Source of the DNA: a virus
DNA: 31,747 bases
Reading direction: 5' to 3' (one strand)
IMG/VR virus record: IMGVR_UViG_3300042888_000304
Coordinates: 1 to 31,747 of that record
The notes beneath the pieces were generated by a model. The model ran no database searches, had not been told where the DNA came from, and worked only from the letters and a program-made list of their open reading frames with translations. Below, in pieces: positions 29,033 through 31,747 of the stretch (positions are counted from its first letter, which is position 1; every line of letters begins with the position of its first letter). The position numbers were made by a program, and so were the translations under genes.

Positions 29033-31113
29033 TATTTAGTTCCTGCCTTGCCCATTGTTTTCCACTTCTCTTTAATCTGACTTTCAGTCGGATTCCGAAT
29101 GCCGTCAATAAGTTGCAACCGTTCAATGACAGCGGCTCGGTTTGCAGGCGTAAGCGTTTTCATTCGTCCTTCTAATTCGGACGGGGTAAGAGCCATGGCT
29201 GGCTTTAGCGTTGTACCCCACCATCCCGTGTCCACGGTGTCAGCAATTGCCATGTCAATGATCTTTTGCTTTTGCCCATCATCCAATTTTTTGCCTGTCG
29301 CTGATTGCGTTTCAAAAATCTTCTTCTCAATGTTGACGCGCATTTGCAAGTTTTCTGCATCTGACAATTTCATGTTTGGAACTGCGGCCAAAGTTGCATT
29401 TACCATGTCGGAATCGACTTTTGCTTCAATCAAATTTCCGCTATTGACCTTGTCAAGAAGTTTGATACATGTCTCAGGGGTAAAATTTTTCCAGTTTTCA
29501 AATATATATTCGCGAGTTAACTTGCTTGGATCTTTTGCTAGTTCAAGCAAAGCACCAGTTTCGTTTGACTTGCGCTGAATTCCAAGTGCATCAGACTGTT
29601 GGGCTGGAGTAAGCGCGGCAAACAATGCCGGATCAATAGCATTTGGATTTGTTAGTTGCGCTCGCGTGACCGCTTCAAGAACGCGTTGGTTCTCTTGCGC
29701 TGCCATTGCACGGTCTTGCGCCCAACGCTGACTAATCTTCTGCTTGACAACATCCCTAATCTCGCGCCGATCAATCAGTCCAGCGATAGCCAGTGCCTCT
29801 TGTTCTGTTTGTGGCCGTCGAGCGGCATCCCTGTTTATGATTGGGTTAACGTCATTGACGCTACGATAGTCAATTGGTTCACCGTTACGAAGGATTCGAT
29901 ACGACACCGGGGTATCAATTCCAAATGAGCCAATTGCCTCGCCTCGCTTTAATCGTTGACCCTCAAATAAACCAACATCTCCTTTGCCTTCAACTTGCAA
30001 ATCAGAAAAGCCTTCAAAGAACACTTCTGACCCGTCATTCATCCGAATTACCGTCTCTTTTCCTCTCTTGCCAATGACAATGCCATCCGATGGGCTGACA
30101 ACAGGAGTGCCAGCCTCAGCAGTAATTGACGCGCCAACAGGAATTGTTGCGCCGTCTTTGCCCGGTCGAGTGACAAGGACGTATTCGCCACCCTTTACAG
30201 GCAACTCATTGTTGGATGTGCCAGCCGTAGTGGTAGTCGTTCCGTATAAAGAGATAGATTCCTCAATTTGGCTTGCCATCTGTCGGTCGCGGTTTGCTGA
30301 CACCGATGTCAACAGGCTTTGCGCTGCGTTCTCGTCAATGTACTTTTTGTCTTTCTGTTCAACAACGTAGTCAAGCGCAGCCTGGTATTGATCTTTGAGC
30401 ATTAGTCGGTTGACAACACCGCCTGTGATGGCAGTTCTAACCCCGCGTTCCAACTCAAGCATTTGCTGCGAGTTGACCGGAACACCAACACTTGCTGCTC
30501 GCCTTTGCGTTTCGGCAATTGCTGCCCCTTCGGCGGCATTGAATGGGCCAATTGGATTGCCTTTTTGATCAACTTGGTCGCGAAATTCGGAATTGTTTAT
30601 TGCTTCACTAGTTAACGACGTTACATATGCCTGTGACTCGTTTGCAGCGTATCGAAATGCTTCTTTGCTCTTGTGATCGAGCATCTGCGCTCGGTATTGA
30701 GTCATGTGGCTAGACGCTGCTTGCATGAACATCGCCTTCTGCGTGTCATTGCCAAGTCCGTCCATCACCGAGTTTGCAGACGATGACAACGCGTCTTGCG
30801 TTGCCTGGTAGTTGGTGTCAGCGTCCTTGCCATAGGCATTGAAGTAGCCGTTCTGACCGCGCAATACATCTTGCGCCTGCGCCTGCCATTGCGTTAAAGC
30901 CTGTTTGGCGTTGCCGTCATTCAGGTTGTCCTGCATGATCGCGCCGATGCGGTACTCCACATTGCCGGCTTGCACCATTGCGTTCCCAAGTTCGACCGCT
31001 TGACCCGCTGCTAGGTTCTGTGCTGGCTGACCAGGCGTTGCCTCAAACGGTGCAATACCCGCTTGTGATGAAATGTCGGCTTGTGGCACAAACGATGTTG
31101 GGACTGTTGGCAT
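29032..31113 (-). CDS. Internal virion protein (gp15-like) with a degenerate M23-type domain
   Basis: This 693-residue, mostly helical, Gln/Ala-rich protein lies between the gp14-like and giant genes, matching T7 gp15. The sequence at about 325-417 follows the LytM/M23 peptidase fold: SITAEAGTPVVSPSDGIVIGKRGKETVIRMNDGSEVFFEGFSDL...GLFEGQRLKRGEAIGSFG...VSYRILRNGEPIDYRSV. The zinc ligands (HxxxD and HxH) of active M23 enzymes are missing, so it is probably a structural or peptidoglycan-binding remnant. The rest includes coiled-coil regions that would form the ejection channel. AAAGGT lies before ATG 31113. Confidence 0.85.
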   Translation of the reverse strand: MPTVPTSFVPQADISSQAGIAPFEATPGQPAQNLAAGQAVELGNAMVQAGNVEYRIGAIMQDNLNDGNAKQALTQWQAQAQDVLRGQNGYFNAYGKDADTNYQATQDALSSSANSVMDGLGNDTQKAMFMQAASSHMTQYRAQMLDHKSKEAFRYAANESQAYVTSLTSEAINNSEFRDQVDQKGNPIGPFNAAEGAAIAETQRRAASVGVPVNSQQMLELERGVRTAITGGVVNRLMLKDQYQAALDYVVEQKDKKYIDENAAQSLLTSVSANRDRQMASQIEESISLYGTTTTTAGTSNNELPVKGGEYVLVTRPGKDGATIPVGASITAEAGTPVVSPSDGIVIGKRGKETVIRMNDGSEVFFEGFSDLQVEGKGDVGLFEGQRLKRGEAIGSFGIDTPVSYRILRNGEPIDYRSVNDVNPIINRDAARRPQTEQEALAIAGLIDRREIRDVVKQKISQRWAQDRAMAAQENQRVLEAVTRAQLTNPNAIDPALFAALTPAQQSDALGIQRKSNETGALLELAKDPSKLTREYIFENWKNFTPETCIKLLDKVNSGNLIEAKVDSDMVNATLAAVPNMKLSDAENLQMRVNIEKKIFETQSATGKKLDDGQKQKIIDMAIADTVDTGWWGTTLKPAMALTPSELEGRMKTLTPANRAAVIERLQLIDGIRNPTESQIKEKWKTMGKAGTK

Positions 31114-31121
31114 ATGTACCT

Positions 31122-31745
31122 TTAGAATCTGCGTTGTGATTGCGCTGCAACAAGTTCATCCATACGACGCTGTGTAGCCCACGTTGACCCGATACTTGAG
31201 GCACTACCAAGCAGACTGCTAAACGAACTGGAGTACGGGCTAATTGTGCCAGCGGTAGCCATGAGGTTGTTCGCGCTTGTACCTGCGATCACACCTTGGT
31301 TGATGTAGTTGATCCGCTGCGCTCGCGCTGCCTCGGCCTGACGTACGGCGTTAGAACTGATGGTCAACTTGTCAATTTCCTTGATCAAGTCCATGCTTGC
31401 GGTGACCTCACGCGCACTGCCGACACCACCCTGAATTCCTCTCGCTGCCATCGACGCGGTAGCCGATGCACGGCGTTGACCTGCACCCATCGTGTATTGA
31501 CCGATTGCCCGTTCGCCAGCAAGGAGCGACTGCTGCGCTTGCATCTCAGCACCGCGAGCGTTGATTGCTGACATCTGCGCCTGAAACCGTTGGTTCTGCG
31601 CTTGCATCTTGAGTTGCGTCTTCTGACTGTCAGCCGCGTAGAACGAACCGATGGCACTGTTGACAGCACCGAAGATTGACACGATTGAACCACCCATCAT
31701 CAACGCTTCGCCGCTCGTCCAACTTGTGCCGGCTGCACCGCCCAT
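31122..31745 (-). CDS. Internal virion protein, gp14-like (start near the window edge)
   Basis: This 207-residue protein has an N-terminal hydrophobic stretch (SGEALMMGGSIVSIFGAVNSAIGSFYAA, about 11-38). A long Gln/Ala-rich helical part (KMQAQNQRFQAQMSAINARGAEMQAQQSLLAGERAIGQYTMG) and a Ser/Ala-rich C-terminal region with GASSIGSTWATQRRMDELVAAQSQRRF follow. This is the layout of T7 gp14, the ejection protein that inserts in the host outer membrane. Its place just ahead of the gp15-like and gp16-like genes supports that. The ATG at 31745 is only two bases from the window edge, so the true start may lie outside. Confidence 0.75.
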   Translation of the reverse strand: MGGAAGTSWTSGEALMMGGSIVSIFGAVNSAIGSFYAADSQKTQLKMQAQNQRFQAQMSAINARGAEMQAQQSLLAGERAIGQYTMGAGQRRASATASMAARGIQGGVGSAREVTASMDLIKEIDKLTISSNAVRQAEAARAQRINYINQGVIAGTSANNLMATAGTISPYSSSFSSLLGSASSIGSTWATQRRMDELVAAQSQRRF

Positions 31746-31747
31746 AG

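Noticed and set aside
28257-29039. Plus-strand ORF of 260 codons near the start of the giant gene
   Set aside because: Antisense to a strongly supported gene; Ser/Ala/Pro-rich composition reflects the complementary frame, and there is no start signal or motif.

Overview
This window is most of the genome of a tailed bacteriophage with podovirus-like (T7-type) virion genes and a recombination-based replication module. The host is unknown. Three ejection proteins, a T7-type tail-fibre anchor domain, a lipobox protein and a CsrA-like protein lean towards a Gram-negative host, but nothing settles it. No integrase, DNA polymerase, RNA polymerase, tRNA or CRISPR array was found.

Layout. (a) 1-4333, minus strand: a regulatory/packaging operon reading leftwards. 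It holds three proteins of unknown function, two small helix-turn-helix proteins, the small and large terminase subunits, a GNAT acetyltransferase, and an Ala-rich protein cut by the window edge. (b) About 4347-5624: a 1.28 kb control region without a confident gene. It carries palindromes, promoters, and two candidate structured RNAs, one per strand. (c) 5625-11263, plus strand: a tightly overlapped early operon. It holds a 22-aa peptide, a C5-cytosine methyltransferase with a second gene nested inside it in another frame, many small proteins including HTH and CsrA-like ones, a RusA resolvase, an ERF annealing protein with an SSB-like tail, and a Gp157-family protein. It ends at a strong intrinsic terminator (11286-11330). 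(d) 11326-31745, minus strand: the late virion operon. In transcription order it reads internal protein (gp14-like), gp15-like protein with an M23-type fold, a 3181-aa polyvalent ejection protein, a tail fibre with pectate-lyase and S74 domains, a paralogous tailspike, small structural proteins, a holin-like membrane protein, a carbohydrate-binding fibre, small membrane proteins, a metallophosphoesterase and an HExxH protein.

Both minus-strand blocks run off the window in a way that fits one circular or circularly permuted map. The missing segment would carry portal, capsid and tail-tube genes between the left edge (after TerL) and the right edge (before the gp14-like gene).

The most unusual items are the minus-strand structured RNA at 4563-4875, the overprinted gene inside the methyltransferase, the multi-enzyme 3181-aa virion protein, the ERF protein with an SSB-like C-terminus, two matched promoters that look leaderless, and a strong excess of the hexamer TTGACA/TGTCAA on both strands.
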